NCBI RefSeq assembly: GCF_037975245.1 | Contig: NC_092578.1 | Location: 7,717,501-7,781,500, forward strand | Direction: 5' to 3' | Origin: Apostichopus japonicus | Lineage: Eukaryota > Echinodermata > Holothuroidea > Aspidochirotida > Stichopodidae | Length of the DNA stretch: 64,000 nt | Shown here: positions 35,494 through 51,142 of the stretch, in pieces | How the letters are laid out: the number at the start of each line of letters is the position of its first letter | Position numbering within the stretch: the first letter of the stretch is position 1 | Made by a program: the position numbers and the translations under genes | The notes under the pieces: model-generated | The model's database searches: none | What the model was told of the DNA's origin: nothing | Seen by the model: the letters and a program-made list of their open reading frames with translations, nothing else

Positions 35494-38400
35494 ATGGCTA
35501 CTATGAACCTATCGATTGCTTCACTTAACGTTAATGGACTAAGAGACAACAAAAAATGTTCAAAGATTTTACAATGGGCTAAGATATTCAATTTTGATAT
35601 TATTCTTCTGCAAGAACTGTATTTGTCGGATAGTGCCGACTCTCAATTTTTCAGACGTCAATGGGGTGGTCCTTTCATTTTCTCCCCTAGTTCTTCTAAT
35701 CACTCTTGTGGGGTGGGTATTGCTTTCAGTAGTAAACTGTGTTGCGTCATTTCGCAAGTAAGACACGATACCTCTGGTCGTTGCATTTCTGCCCTCTGCA
35801 CTATTCATAACAGTACTGTACGGGTTTGTAACATTTATGCGCCTAACGCCCCGAGTGAAAGGAAAGCGTTTTTCAGGCAAATTTACACTTACACCCGTGG
35901 TTACGACCCTATTATTTTGGGGGGCGATTTTAACTGTGTAATGGATGACATCGATCGCTCAAACATTTCGTCCAACCGTTCTGCTTTTGTAGGCCGGGAT
36001 GAGATCAACGATCTTATTGTCACTTATAATCTTGTTGATTGTTATAGGGTTATCCACCCCACCATACCCGGTCATACCTGGTTTCGTTTTAACAACAGTC
36101 AAAGTTCTAGACTTGATCGAATCTACTCTTCGAGAGATTTTTTTGTCAACAAAGCGACTACGTCGCCGATCCCTTATTCTGACCATAAGCCTATTCAGGT
36201 CAACATCCAAATTCCTCACACTGCTACTCGGGGGAAAGGTTATTGGAAGTACAATGTGTCTCTTAACAATGATAAGGAATTCTGCAAAGAATTACGTGTT
36301 TATTATAAGCTTTGGTCCACTCTGAAGCCAGGTTTTAATGCTTTATCTGATTGGTGGGAGAACGTTAAGTCTAGAATTAAAACGCTTGCGGTTCGGCACA
36401 GCTCCCGCATTGCTCGTCAGAAGAGAAATCGGCTTAAAGAGCTTCAAACGCTTTGTGCGACTTCAAATTCTCAGGAAATCGATGATATTATTAACACTGA
36501 GTTAAGAGGTGCTTACATTCGTTCCAGAGCTCAATTTCTTGAAGAAGGGGAAAAACCATCTGCCTTTTTCTTTAGAAAAGAAAAACGTCAAGCCGATCAG
36601 AAAGTTGTTCATCAAGTCCGCAAACCGGACGGTAATATTACCTGCAATAATAAGGAAATTATAGAGGTTTTCCACAAATTCTTTAGTGATCTCTATTCCA
36701 ACCACGAAGGGTTTGACGAGAGTTCTCAAGATGTTTTCATTAATAGTTTGCACAACATGTTAAATGATGAGGACATTGAAAGTCTTGAAAAACCTATCAC
36801 TCTAGATGAGATAAAGATTGCTCTGTCGCTTGCTTCCAATAACAAATCTCCGGGTATTGATGGTCTTCCATATGAATTCTATTCCTCCTTCCTAGATATG
36901 TTGGGCGAAGACCTCCTCGGTGTTTATAACAACATTTTCAAAACTGGCACTATGTCAATGTCTCAGCGTACAGGCATCGTTACACTTCTCCCAAAGAAAG
37001 GTGATAAGACTGACCCAACCAATTGGCGTCCAATCAGTCTGCTTAACACAGACTATAAACTGATCTCGAAGGTTCTACAAATCAGAATGTCTAAAGTATT
37101 GCCCACTATTGTAAACGAGCATCAAACGTGTTCTGTCCCTGGCAGATCTATTCACGATAATATGTTCATAATTAGAGATATAATTGATTATTCTGCCATG
37201 AAGAAAATTGATTGTGCCCTCATCTCAATCGACCAACACAAAGCTTTCGATAAAGTTTCTTGGTCATTTCTTATGAGAGTTCTCGAGAAGTTACGGTTTG
37301 GTAGCAATTTTCGAAAATGGGTGACTATTTTGTACAACAATATTTACAGTCGTATTCTTATCAACGGAAATCTCTCTGATATCATACCCATTGCTCGAGG
37401 GGTGAGGCAGGGCTGCCCCCTTTCACCGGTTCTGTATGTGTTATTTATTGAGCCAATTTCTAGATATATTAATAGTTGCAATAGCATCCGGGGCTTTCCC
37501 ATCCCTGGTGGGAGTGGCAGACGTGTTAAATTTCTTCAATACGCGGATGACGCCACATGTGTTGCAACCAATATTGGTGATATCGCACAGTATTTTAATG
37601 TGTTTAAACTTTTTCAAAAAGCTACCGGTGCTTCTGTAAACATGAGCAAGACTTGTGGCTTAAAGTTGGGTACGTTTGCCTCTCGTCAGTTACCCACCAA
37701 CATTCATTGGAGTACCTCTTCAATCAAAATCACGGGTGTGACTTTTGGTTCAAAGGAGGCTGTCCATTGTAATTGGGCTACAAAGGTTAAATCTGCCACT
37801 CTTCTTGCTAAATCTTGGAGCAGCAGACACTTGACTCTCCTAGGCAAAGTACTGGTTACTAATACTGTTATTTATCCACTGTTTTACTTTGTGGCCCCCG
37901 TTTTTCGTGTGCCTGATAGTGTGGTCAAGGAAGTAAACAAAGCCGTTTTCTCCTTTATTTGGGGTGAAAACAAACCCGACCTTGTGTCTAGGAAAGTCAT
38001 CATCTTGGACAGACTACAAGGCGGCTTAGGTTTAGATAGTTTTAGAAATAAGATGGATGCATTGTTAATTAGACCTTTATTTACCTTGCTGACTCGCATG
38101 CAAGACCCGCCTATCCATTTTATTATAGCTCGTTTCTTTCTGGCCATGCCACTACGTAGAGTCTTCCCTCAGTTATGGTCCAATACGCGGCCAAATTCTG
38201 CCGTTTGTCCACCCTCGTTACTTTACGCAAGTGATATCATTAGGAGGTTACATTCCATGGACAGCCTTTTCTTTCAGTCCAGTAAGAGTATCAAACTTAT
38301 TACTAAATCCCTTCAACCCAGTGGTGCCAACTTAATTGCTGTTAGAGATTACCCAGCTTTCCCTTGGGAGACCATCTGGAAGCTGGCCTTTAGTAACATG

Positions 38401-38937
38401 CTAGGCAACAAATTAATGGATTTTCAATGGCGTCTAGCACATCACATTTTGTACACCGGTAAAAGGATAAAGGACTGGGGAATGGGTGACGGTATTTGTC
38501 CTTGCGAGCAGTGTAACGAAATTGAGACCATTTCTCACATTTTCTGGGAATGCCCAAAAGCCAAGACAGTTTTGATTTGGGTAGAGAAAATTTTTCACAG
38601 ATTAGCTGGTGATAACAGCTCATTTAACATGAAACTGTATTTGTTTGGATTCCCTTGTGTCGACTTTCCACAGATAGTTTTCAACAGAATTTGGTTTATC
38701 TTTTGTATTACGAAATTTGCTATTTGGAAGTCAAGGTGCCTTCATATTTTTGAAGACCAAGCCCAAACTGGGACTGCTCTTCTCTCGATTATTGCAAAGG
38801 AAATTAAAACCCGAGTAGAAGCAGACTTCAGTCGTCTTACAAAACATCAGTTCAGTAAACTTTGGACGTCCGGAACGTCTTTTGTTAAAATTAAAAATAA
38901 CAAACTTCATATTAATCTCAAGACAAATGTCTCTTAA
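35494..38937 (+). CDS. LINE ORF2 protein: APE endonuclease and reverse transcriptase
   Basis: 1147 aa, intact. Residues 1-240 are an apurinic-endonuclease-like domain with N12 (SLNVNGLR), E41 (LLQELYL), D145/N147 (GGDFN), D208 (RLDRIY) and the S229-D230-H231 end motif (YSDHKP), so the catalytic set is present. The reverse transcriptase spans about 440-760: NNKSPGIDGLPYEFY (450-463), LLPKKGD and NWRPISLLN, motif A with D580 (SIDQHKAFDKVSW), RGVRQGCPLSPVLY (635-648), and the catalytic YADD at 683-686. Near the C terminus is a CCHC knuckle, C1004-x2-C1007-x7-H1015-x4-C1020. No RNase H domain is seen. All recognisable catalytic residues are conserved, so the protein is plausibly active. The frame stays open upstream of the ATG back to the ORF1 stop. 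Confidence 0.95.
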   Translation: MATMNLSIASLNVNGLRDNKKCSKILQWAKIFNFDIILLQELYLSDSADSQFFRRQWGGPFIFSPSSSNHSCGVGIAFSSKLCCVISQVRHDTSGRCISALCTIHNSTVRVCNIYAPNAPSERKAFFRQIYTYTRGYDPIILGGDFNCVMDDIDRSNISSNRSAFVGRDEINDLIVTYNLVDCYRVIHPTIPGHTWFRFNNSQSSRLDRIYSSRDFFVNKATTSPIPYSDHKPIQVNIQIPHTATRGKGYWKYNVSLNNDKEFCKELRVYYKLWSTLKPGFNALSDWWENVKSRIKTLAVRHSSRIARQKRNRLKELQTLCATSNSQEIDDIINTELRGAYIRSRAQFLEEGEKPSAFFFRKEKRQADQKVVHQVRKPDGNITCNNKEIIEVFHKFFSDLYSNHEGFDESSQDVFINSLHNMLNDEDIESLEKPITLDEIKIALSLASNNKSPGIDGLPYEFYSSFLDMLGEDLLGVYNNIFKTGTMSMSQRTGIVTLLPKKGDKTDPTNWRPISLLNTDYKLISKVLQIRMSKVLPTIVNEHQTCSVPGRSIHDNMFIIRDIIDYSAMKKIDCALISIDQHKAFDKVSWSFLMRVLEKLRFGSNFRKWVTILYNNIYSRILINGNLSDIIPIARGVRQGCPLSPVLYVLFIEPISRYINSCNSIRGFPIPGGSGRRVKFLQYADDATCVATNIGDIAQYFNVFKLFQKATGASVNMSKTCGLKLGTFASRQLPTNIHWSTSSIKITGVTFGSKEAVHCNWATKVKSATLLAKSWSSRHLTLLGKVLVTNTVIYPLFYFVAPVFRVPDSVVKEVNKAVFSFIWGENKPDLVSRKVIILDRLQGGLGLDSFRNKMDALLIRPLFTLLTRMQDPPIHFIIARFFLAMPLRRVFPQLWSNTRPNSAVCPPSLLYASDIIRRLHSMDSLFFQSSKSIKLITKSLQPSGANLIAVRDYPAFPWETIWKLAFSNMLGNKLMDFQWRLAHHILYTGKRIKDWGMGDGICPCEQCNEIETISHIFWECPKAKTVLIWVEKIFHRLAGDNSSFNMKLYLFGFPCVDFPQIVFNRIWFIFCITKFAIWKSRCLHIFEDQAQTGTALLSIIAKEIKTRVEADFSRLTKHQFSKLWTSGTSFVKIKNNKLHINLKTNVS

Positions 38938-39086
38938 GGTTTTGTTTTTCATTTCTAAAGTCTTAATATATACTTCCTTTGTTCTGCATTAACTGTTTGG
39001 ATTATTATTTTACTAAATTTTGTTTAGTACTTGTCAAAAAGTGCACTAAGTGCACTTGTTTTATCTGTACATTTTGATTTTGGTTG

Positions 39087-39092
39087 AATAAA
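39087..39092 (+). promoter_or_regulatory. LINE polyadenylation signal AATAAA
   Basis: Lies about 10 bases before the genomic poly-A tail (39103-39123) at the 3' end of the LINE. Confidence 0.8.
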
Positions 39093-39121
39093 GTGAAACT
39101 TTAAAAAAAAAAAAAAAAAAA

Positions 39122-39137
39122 AATAAGAGTATGTCAA
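39122..39137. repeat. LINE target-site duplication, 3' copy
   Basis: Exact match to 33898-33913. Its first two A's merge with the poly-A tail. Confidence 0.93.
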
Positions 39138-39345
39138 ACTTTAAGCAATTCCCTTGTACCGAGCTATAACATAGCTCCATCCTGTCCCTCGTTATACGAG
39201 AAGTACCCCACCCCTCCCTGCCCCTTCCCCACCTCTTTTATGATTGTGTACAACTCAGCGTATGTTTGAATCAAGCCTTGAAATCATATAATTCCTCTCA
39301 TTCATACTCAACTATAGCTTCTTTAAAGCAGCTCACTTATCTGCA

Positions 39346-39540
39346 GTCGGAGATCCAGGGGTTGGGTTTACCCCGCCCCCCCTTCCCTTCAATCCCCACA
39401 AAACTAAAATTTGTTACTAAACACATCCTTGCTTGTATAGACCTAATTATATACCTAATTCATAGCCTAAATATTCCTCAGAAAGTGCACCATTTCACGT
39501 GTAAAAATTAGGGGGGAGGGGAGGGGCAGGGGCGGCGATC
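39346..39540. repeat. Dispersed repeat of the 'ATCCAGGGG / TAGACCTAATT' family
   Basis: Contains 'GGAGATCCAGGGGTTGGG', a C-rich tract, 'AAAACTAAAATTTG', 'TATAGACCTAATTATA' and 'CACCATTTCACGTGTAAAA'. Related copies are seen at 49215-49495 and 55920-56110 on the same strand, and inverted at 57000-57295 and 61850-62100. Confidence 0.65.
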
Positions 39541-39580
39541 TGTTTCAAATATTGGGGGGGGACATTTGCTTGGGTGCAGG

Positions 39581-39840
39581 CGAATTACTATCTAAGCGGA
39601 GCGCCACCATTGGTTGGCGCGCAGCGTACAAGAAAATTTTTGGTTTTGATAGCCCCCCAGATCACCGGAAATGGCACTTCTCGGGCTTGAAAATGACCAA
39701 CCAGATATACACTTTTGCCTGAGAACCAAGCTTTTCCCAATAGTTTTTTTTCATTCATTCATAACCTTTTTCAAGATTGTCACCAGTCACACATCATGTT
39801 CGACCTCATCGCATCTCCTGTGGATCATTGTTTTTGTAGG
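39581..39840. mobile_element. Second copy of the MITE-like family at 16921-17268
   Basis: The core from 'GCGAATTACTATCTAAGCGG' through 'CGCATCTCCTGTGGATCATTG' matches 16958-17210 with few changes. The outer ends differ; the right side continues to a 'GGCTACGCGCCTGC' end near 40215-40230. This copy therefore looks composite or enlarged. Confidence 0.75.
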
Positions 39841-40522
39841 TAATTCTACGTAACGCCCCACAATACCCGTCAGCCACACTTTTCAAGGTTTTAAGCCTAT
39901 TATTTGTTCAGAATTTGAATAATAAATTCACTTCAAAACATACCCATAATGTTGCACAAAATTTCATCAATGGACAACCAATATAGAAAAACCCCCTTCA
40001 ACCCCTAACAGACCGGTCAAAATTGCACGATTAGAGGGAAGCATGATGAAGAATGTTGGTCAAGGAATTTTCGAAAATTCAGACACAGTTAATTTATTGG
40101 TGTACAAATATTAAAACCTCTTATAACGGCTACTATAAAACTTCGACATCATAAACAAAATACCAAAAAATATGCTCGAGGGGGGGGGGGCGGTCTCCAC
40201 CCTTCGGCCCCCCCCGGCTACGCGCCTGCGGTTAGAAATCTTGTAGGAAACTGGCCAAATGGAAACCCAGTGAACCCATATCGATGTGGATCATATATAT
40301 GATTGTACGTACTTATACACTCATACACAAGATATGTAGGGCCTACAGACATGATAATAATCATGAGTGACAACATGTTATACGGTCACAGGTCACAGAA
40401 ACGACCACGAAGAGTCATTTACCTCATGCAGCATGTGTTGGATGAAGTTTTAGCCACCGCCAAATATGATTGGATAAATAATCTCACGCATTTTTTTCTA
40501 TTTATAGCCACACAAACAAATT

Positions 40523-41369
<847 letters not shown>

Positions 41370-41834
41370 TGGGGAGGGGTAGTACCCACAGACCCTCTAC
41401 ATGGGATTCGGCTTCAGTGAACCCACGACAACGCCCTCTCTGTTTTATTTAAGACCAGCTGGATCCGCCTCTGATCTGTAAAACGTGTTAATAATCTCTT
41501 TTATTTCACCGTATGTTTGTAAGGCAAATGTTCTTGAAAAAGAAAACAACAATTTAAAAAAAGAAAACCATTTCAAAAATGAAGGAAAAATGTCAAATAA
41601 TTTGAAAACATATGATTTATACAAATACCGGTATGTCTGGGCGGCATAAGCCTCCAAAATATTCAAATCGCTATTAAAAAACAATAAATTATACATATCT
41701 CTATACTATGTATACTATTAACCGGTAACCAAACATTGGAAAGAGATAGAGACTATATGCTCTCACTGAGTAAACAACGGCGAATATGTACGATGTTTAT
41801 ATAACTCCATGCACATCTAAGTGTAACATGTGAA

Positions 41835-41916
41835 GTAGTCGTGGCCGAGTGGTTAAGGCGATAGACTAGAAATCTATTGGGATCTTCCCGCGCAGGTTCG
41901 AACCCTGCCGACTACG
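41835..41916 (+). tRNA. tRNA-Ser-AGA: tRNA-Ser (anticodon AGA), copy 4
   Basis: Same 82-nt sequence as copy 3 (T loop TTCGAAC). It lies about 2.7 kb downstream of the LINE without the flanking homology shared by copies 1 and 2. TTTTT is present about 10 bases downstream. All structural and promoter elements are intact. Confidence 0.96.
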
Positions 41917-46039
<4,123 letters not shown>

Positions 46040-46787
46040 CAGCATGGGACTCGGATTTAAATTTGAGCGCAGTCGGATGGGAGGGAGGTCCCGTATGCGT
46101 CAGTGTGAGCCATAGGTCGTTGCACCTTTTAGAGAAATAACCATATTCATATACACAGCAGTGTGGATATATCTCAACAATTAATCTTTTGTGGCAAGTA
46201 TATACGTAATTTTAGAATCGTCGTTGGGAATTTGAAAGTATTGCATTATTATTATTATTTTTTCTTTTATTATGATCGTAAATGGGTATACTTAGATTGT
46301 TTTTCGATTTACTGCAAAGTATTGCTTTAAAAACCTTGAAAATTCATAAAGTATTGAAAATGCATAACGCATAATAACAATTCTATTACTTGAAGAAATA
46401 TTGCAGACAGTCTGTCGATGTTAGCGTCTTTTTGTTTATTTGTAGAAGGTCACGTAATGAAACGTAATACTAGATGTAGGCATGAAGTAACAGTGAATCA
46501 CACTGGATAGTTGAAATACAGTTCATGTTCGAATTAATATTGCCTGATATTTAATTCATTATTCCGTAATTTATAATAAAAAGAAGATGGTTAAATTAGA
46601 ACATGAAAAAGATCTTATATACAATTCTCAATTTACGTCGAATTAGTCATGAAATCCCTTGCCTACCGCTTTCTGTGTTGTACCGAATGAAACTAGTTCC
46701 ACGAGTTTGTTAGGATACTGTGTGGCTACTGCACTGGCACCCACATAGCAAAGAAATGGCTAGGTACAAGGATCGCCACCAACTAAG

Positions 46788-46860
46788 GGCTGGATAACTC
46801 AGTCGGTAGAACGCTGGACGTATAATCCAGAGAACACTGGTGTGAATCCTGTTCTAGCCA
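46788..46860 (+). pseudogene. Decayed tRNA-like sequence (anticodon position reads TAT)
   Basis: 73 nt fold as a cloverleaf: acceptor stem GGCTGGA/TCTAGCC (one G-U), anticodon stem CTGGA/TCCAG with loop CGTATAA, discriminator A. Against a working gene: G instead of T at position 33, two mismatches in the D stem (ACTC/GAAC), one mismatch in the T stem, and a B box GGTGTGAATCC that differs from GGTTCGAATCC at two sites. The anticodon position suggests tRNA-Ile(UAU). It may be a pseudogene or the head of a tRNA-derived SINE. Confidence 0.7.
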
Positions 46861-47922
46861 TAAGTTTCTTTCATCTTTTCCAAACAATTCCTAGTCAGTT
46901 ATCCAGGCTTTTTCATTTACTTATATATATTCCTCAATTTACATAGTTTCTAGAGCGATATACAAGACGACTCGTCTCTCTTCATGCCTCAAACCTTTCA
47001 TTTATCACTCCTATAGAGATGGGGAATTGAAATCCAGTGATGATGTTGATGCTTGTATCGTTCAATTAAATCACGAAGAGTGACGTCCATTGGTCTTCGT
47101 TGTTAACAGATAATCCTTTGTTATTAATAAGGATTTACTATGCGTTGACAGATATGATGAGCTATACATACTTGTAGGGTTTCTACGTAGGTTGAGACTT
47201 CCCTCCTAAGAGAATGAAACAAACCATTAAAAACAAACCTCTTTCATTATAAATTCTATGTTTGCTAGATCAAGCTTGTTTCTTAACCGATGCTCTATCA
47301 CGTTAGGATAAAAGACCTAACCTGAATCTATCTGGTCAGTGGGTTTTCATTCAGATGTGATGTTTTTCTTTCTTAAAGATGACTTGATTGAAAAAAAAAG
47401 TGTAGATTAATTTACCTACAGCGAAGGCTAGGGATTTAGTAAATTAATGTGTCTGTTGCACTATGTAATGTTTGTTTAAAACAGAATTGTTGCAAAACAT
47501 CTTACAAATATCTTTAATGAAAATCAGCAACATTGTAACGAAAACATATATAGCTAACTATTACGCAACGTCTATGTTTCTAATGTGCGATAGTCCTTAT
47601 CAGCTGTCGTTGTTTTACATTGCTGTGGATATCCAGAAATTGAGATATGAAGCAAGAGACAGCTACGCAGTCTACTACTACCAGACCATAAAAATGGATG
47701 AATGGTGATGCACTTGGAAATCCTATGTTCCTCGTCTTCACCTAGCCTTATTATTTAGTTATAAATGGAATAGCATGACAAAATGAGATGCAAATAAAGT
47801 GACTTTTTTTCTGAGTTTATCCAATTTATTTCTGTTTTTTAGTAATTAGGTATTTTAAAAGCATTTAGCTTTCTCCTGAAAAATTTTACCTTACTTCTGC
47901 ATTTGTTTTCTTCACATTATAG
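46861..47922. other. Intron sequence before the transmembrane exon
   Basis: AT-rich. I see no coding or RNA features. The 78-codon open frame at 47472-47708 has no domain and no splice context. Confidence 0.5.
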
Positions 47923-48034
47923 ATTCTGACGACATTGCCTCCGCGACATTTGTGGCAAACACCATCATTGGGGGTTCCATAGCTCTAATGTTCGCCGTTG
48001 CAGTTATCTTTGGTGCTACTTCTATTGGCTTCAG
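47923..48034 (+). CDS. ADAM transmembrane exon
   Basis: The exon has 112 nt, phase 1 to phase 2, acceptor TTCACATTATAG and donor GTAGAT. After an acidic lead (DSDDIASATF) it encodes a hydrophobic helix starting near NTIIGGSIALMFAVAVIFGA and ending with SIGF before a basic residue at the junction. In ADAM22/23 the same place has a Gly- and Ile-rich helix ending in GWGFK, so position and texture match. This is a type I membrane anchor, with the extracellular exons upstream and the basic tail downstream. Confidence 0.85.
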
Positions 48035-48044
48035 GTAGATTTAA

Positions 48045-48083
48045 TGTATATATATATATATATATTCCTACTCATTACGTTTT

Positions 48084-48134
<51 letters not shown>

Positions 48135-48170
48135 ATATTTATATATATATATATATATATTTATATATAC
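48045..48170. repeat. (TA)n microsatellite in two blocks
   Basis: Starts about 10 bases after the donor of the transmembrane exon, in the short intron before microexon 1. Confidence 0.93.
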
Positions 48171-48602
48171 CGCCAACTTCCCCCCCCACCTCTCCCTTCT
48201 TACCTCTTAAATTGTCTTTTAAATACACCGGAAGAGAGCTGGGCTAAGGGGTTGTTTACAGCCTTTAGAAGCCATTTAGAAGGCTCGGTGATATATGGGA
48301 TAAAGATATAATGTATTGTCATGTTCATGCTATACCGGTATAACAAGTGGGGACCCGATGACATAACTTTTCCCGGGGGTAGCCCTGGCTTTCGAAACGT
48401 CTGTATTCATAGGTTAGGTTTGCACTACAAATGGCCACAATTCTTCTAGTTTGGGAGGAGGTCCCTTTTGTTTTTGTTATTGCTGATTTAATTGCTGTTT
48501 GTCTTTATCCTTGGCTTGCTTTTCTGTAGGTCGATTCTAACCCCGATACAATTTGTATTCTTATATCTATATTCATTCATTCTGTTTTTCTTTTTCCAAC
48601 AG

Positions 48603-48629
48603 AAAAGTAAGGAAGAAAGATAGATTAAG
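48603..48629 (+). CDS. 27-nt cytoplasmic microexon 1
   Basis: Acceptor TTTTTCCAACAG and donor GTAAGT. Phase 2 at both ends; it encodes RKVRKKDRL, a basic stretch of the kind expected right after a transmembrane helix (positive-inside). Too short to be called alone; support comes from splice signals, phase and composition. Its symmetric phase means it could be skipped without a frameshift. Confidence 0.75.
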
Positions 48630-49214
48630 GTAAGTTGATTATCATCATTTAGATGAAATGTTTATTTTATTTAGTTTAATTCAGAGCGTAGGACATAAGT
48701 TTAAATAGCTGAAACTCTGTCCCTGTCGTAACTCTGCGGGAAATCCAGAAGATATAGAGCCCTACATTTTCGACGAGTATTTCACAACATAACCGGGAAG
48801 GCTGCAGGTTGGCCGGGTCGGACTCGTGTCTGTACCACTCATCCACACAGTTTTTGCTCTACGGATCGATGCATAGCGCCCCCATCAAACAGACGAGGGT
48901 GCATGTATACATAATATTTGCAGTATCGGATCACTACCTTCATTTTGTTAGTTATCTTCTCATACAATTGTTTGTTCCATTAATTTGCCAACACTTTATA
49001 ACCCCCATGAACTTTTCACATTCTAAATTGTTAATGGTTCCGTAATCTAAGGAAACTATTCAAGTTGAATTTGATAACTTTTTTTCAGGGGATGGGGGGG
49101 GGGGGGGGGACAGAGGCGGTAAAAGAGGGTTCAATTTATCTGGGAGGGGGTAATGTTCGACAGGTGTAACAAATATGCGACCCAAACCTAAACAACTACT
49201 TACAGCAGCTCGTG

Positions 49215-49495
49215 TTTAAATGCGGGCCATGGGGTGTACACGCCCCTCCCCCTCCCCTTCCCCTTCAAATTCACACAAAACTTCAAATTTAAAGTAGGTC
49301 TTAAAGCATTTTCTTGCAGTTTATAACTAAATATAGACCTAATTTATAGTCTAACTATTCCAGGTCAGAATGAGCCAATTGAGGTATAAAATTTAAACTA
49401 TTTTCTAGGACCCCCACCCCACTCCCAAAAAGTATACCCCCCCCCACGTGGAAGCCGGCTTCAACGACACCAGGGCCACACCCCGCCCCTGGATT
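49215..49495. repeat. Dispersed repeat, copy in the intron between microexons
   Basis: Contains 'CACACAAAACTTCAAATTTAA', 'AATATAGACCTAATTTATAG' and 'GTGGAAGCCGGCTTCAACGA', matching the family at 39346-39540 and the 3' part of the 41370-41470 repeat. Confidence 0.6.
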
Positions 49496-49602
49496 TACCA
49501 GTTTCTTCTATTATAATCTTATTTTGAGTATAATACTTGGTAAAAGTGTTAAAAAATATGCCGTCCAAACTAAAATTTCACAATTTTTTATTTCACTTTC
49601 AG

Positions 49603-49629
49603 AACAATGCATCAGTTTAAAATTTTAAG
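49603..49629 (+). CDS. 27-nt cytoplasmic microexon 2
   Basis: Acceptor TTTCACTTTCAG and donor GTGAGT. Phase 2 at both ends; it encodes (R)TMHQFKIL. Like microexon 1 it is 27 nt and ends TTAAG before the donor. It is a good candidate for a cassette exon, because inclusion or skipping adds or removes nine residues only. Confidence 0.65.
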
Positions 49630-50370
49630 GTGAGTAACATACCGGGTCCGACTTTCATATTAATATGATTTGGAAAATTAGATCTATTTGTTTGATATTT
49701 TTTATTCATGTTGTTTGTTTTGTTGTTTTGCTTGTGTTGTTTTTTGTTGTCACAGCTTGTACCGAATATATTTTCATTGCTTTTGATTAAAATTCAATTT
49801 CGACATGTTTGTCCCGTATCTCTTTGTTTGTTTGTCTGCCTGTTTCTTTCCCTACATTCCCGTCAAAAGTAAATTGACAGCGATTAAATAATCATCACAT
49901 CTATGATTTGTCAGCTGGCAGTTATTTCCATCATAATAAAAGGCCCATTAATCAATGATATGTTAACACTGTTGTTGTTACTACAAACAACCTCGTTTTT
50001 AGGTAATAATGAAAGATGATACTTTGTTGGATAATATTTGCATAGGCTGTTCTATGTGTCGATGTTTTGTAAGGGAGTCTTTCGTATATATCCCAACCTC
50101 AACCCCCCCCCCCCGTCCCCACGAGAGGGATACTGGGGCTATATTCCCCGGGCCTGGGACCAGGAAGATTTGGAGGGGCCCGGAAAAATATGGGATAAAA
50201 ATTAAACTGTTTTTACTTTTCTTCGTAATATAAAGAGTGAAACTATACCCGAATCTGACCTCTAGTTCTCGAATCTGACCCCTCTGCCCACACCTTCCCC
50301 TTCTCCCTCCCAACATAAACGTCTATGCTGCAAGATATGTACAAATGTTGTTAACATGATTACCTCGCAG

Positions 50371-50484
50371 TATTTTCCAACCTACGAAAGCCCAAGAACG
50401 GAGACTGATGAAGCAAAACCGACCTCGATATTCAAAAGGTTACAGAGAACGAAGAAACGATATCTCCAAAAATAAAGATCAAAG
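50371..50484 (+). CDS. Basic cytoplasmic-tail exon
   Basis: The exon has 114 nt, phase 2 to phase 2, acceptor TTACCTCGCAG and a weaker donor GTTTAA. It encodes a highly charged segment rich in Arg and Lys (for example KAQERRLMKQNRPRYSKGYR and RERRNDISKNKD). Vertebrate ADAM22 tails are also long, basic and alternatively spliced. No catalytic or folded domain is expected here; Tyr and Ser residues and Arg-rich patches could serve trafficking or adaptor binding. Confidence 0.78.
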
Positions 50485-51042
50485 GTTTAACATATTTTTT
50501 ACCCTTTTCACCTTTTTAAAGATATTAACATAATTATAAAAGAAAGTGTATATAAAACAAGCCTGACGAAGCATTATGAAAAATATGAGCAATATTTGTC
50601 TCCAATATATCAGAACATTAATTATAGTAAAAACCAAGGACGCATATCATCAAACTGCGACAACATTCTTCATAGAGCAATCACAAACCAGTTTGTTCTC
50701 CAGAGATATATTCCATTAACAAATCACTGAATGTTACTGAGTGATATATAATCAACCAACCAATGTCACATAAAATTATTTCATGGCTGGAAGATATTAA
50801 AAATTTACACTATTTACATTTTTGCTTTCGTTATTCTATATTTCTGCTTCAGAATAAACCTATTTTAAAATTAAATATTAAACCTTAAACAGCGACCAAG
50901 ATGTATTGTCTATGATTGATACATATATAATATTTCATGTTTTTAATATTAACGTTTTTTTTTAAATTTGTTTTATAATATATTTTGTTTTTAATATTAA
51001 CTTTTTTATTTTCTATTGTGTATGTATTTTCTTCCGTTTTAG

Positions 51043-51142
51043 AATAATCTTAGAACCTGCGTCTAAACATTCGAATCACGTTCAGAAGAGCAAGCAACCG
51101 CACGTGCCCCGTCAGAGTAGACCAAAGAAAGGCTCATCAAAG
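51043..51142 (+). CDS. Basic cytoplasmic-tail exon
   Basis: The exon has 100 nt, phase 2 to phase 0, acceptor CTTCCGTTTTAG and donor GTAATT. It encodes a Lys/His/Pro/Ser-rich tail segment that includes KSKQPHVPRQSRPKKGSSK. It has no stop and keeps the frame into the terminal exon at 54331. Confidence 0.78.

Larger units (their letters stand above)
33914..39121 (+). mobile_element. Full-length Tx1/L1-like non-LTR retrotransposon (LINE), 5.2 kb
   Basis: A complete copy: a short 5' UTR of about 125 bp, ORF1 (34039-35436), a 57-nt gap, ORF2 (35494-38937), a 3' UTR of about 165 bp with AATAAA at 39087-39092, and a poly-A tail of about 20 bases. It is bounded by a perfect 16-bp target duplication. 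Both ORFs are intact and the tail is long and clean, so the insertion looks recent. It copies itself by target-primed reverse transcription, in which the ORF2 endonuclease nicks the DNA and the reverse transcriptase extends from the nick. The ORF2 architecture (APE-type endonuclease, reverse transcriptase, C-terminal CCHC, no RNase H seen) and the 'SIDQHKAFDKV' reverse transcriptase motif suggest the Tx1/L1 group. Clade placement needs a tree. Confidence 0.93.
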
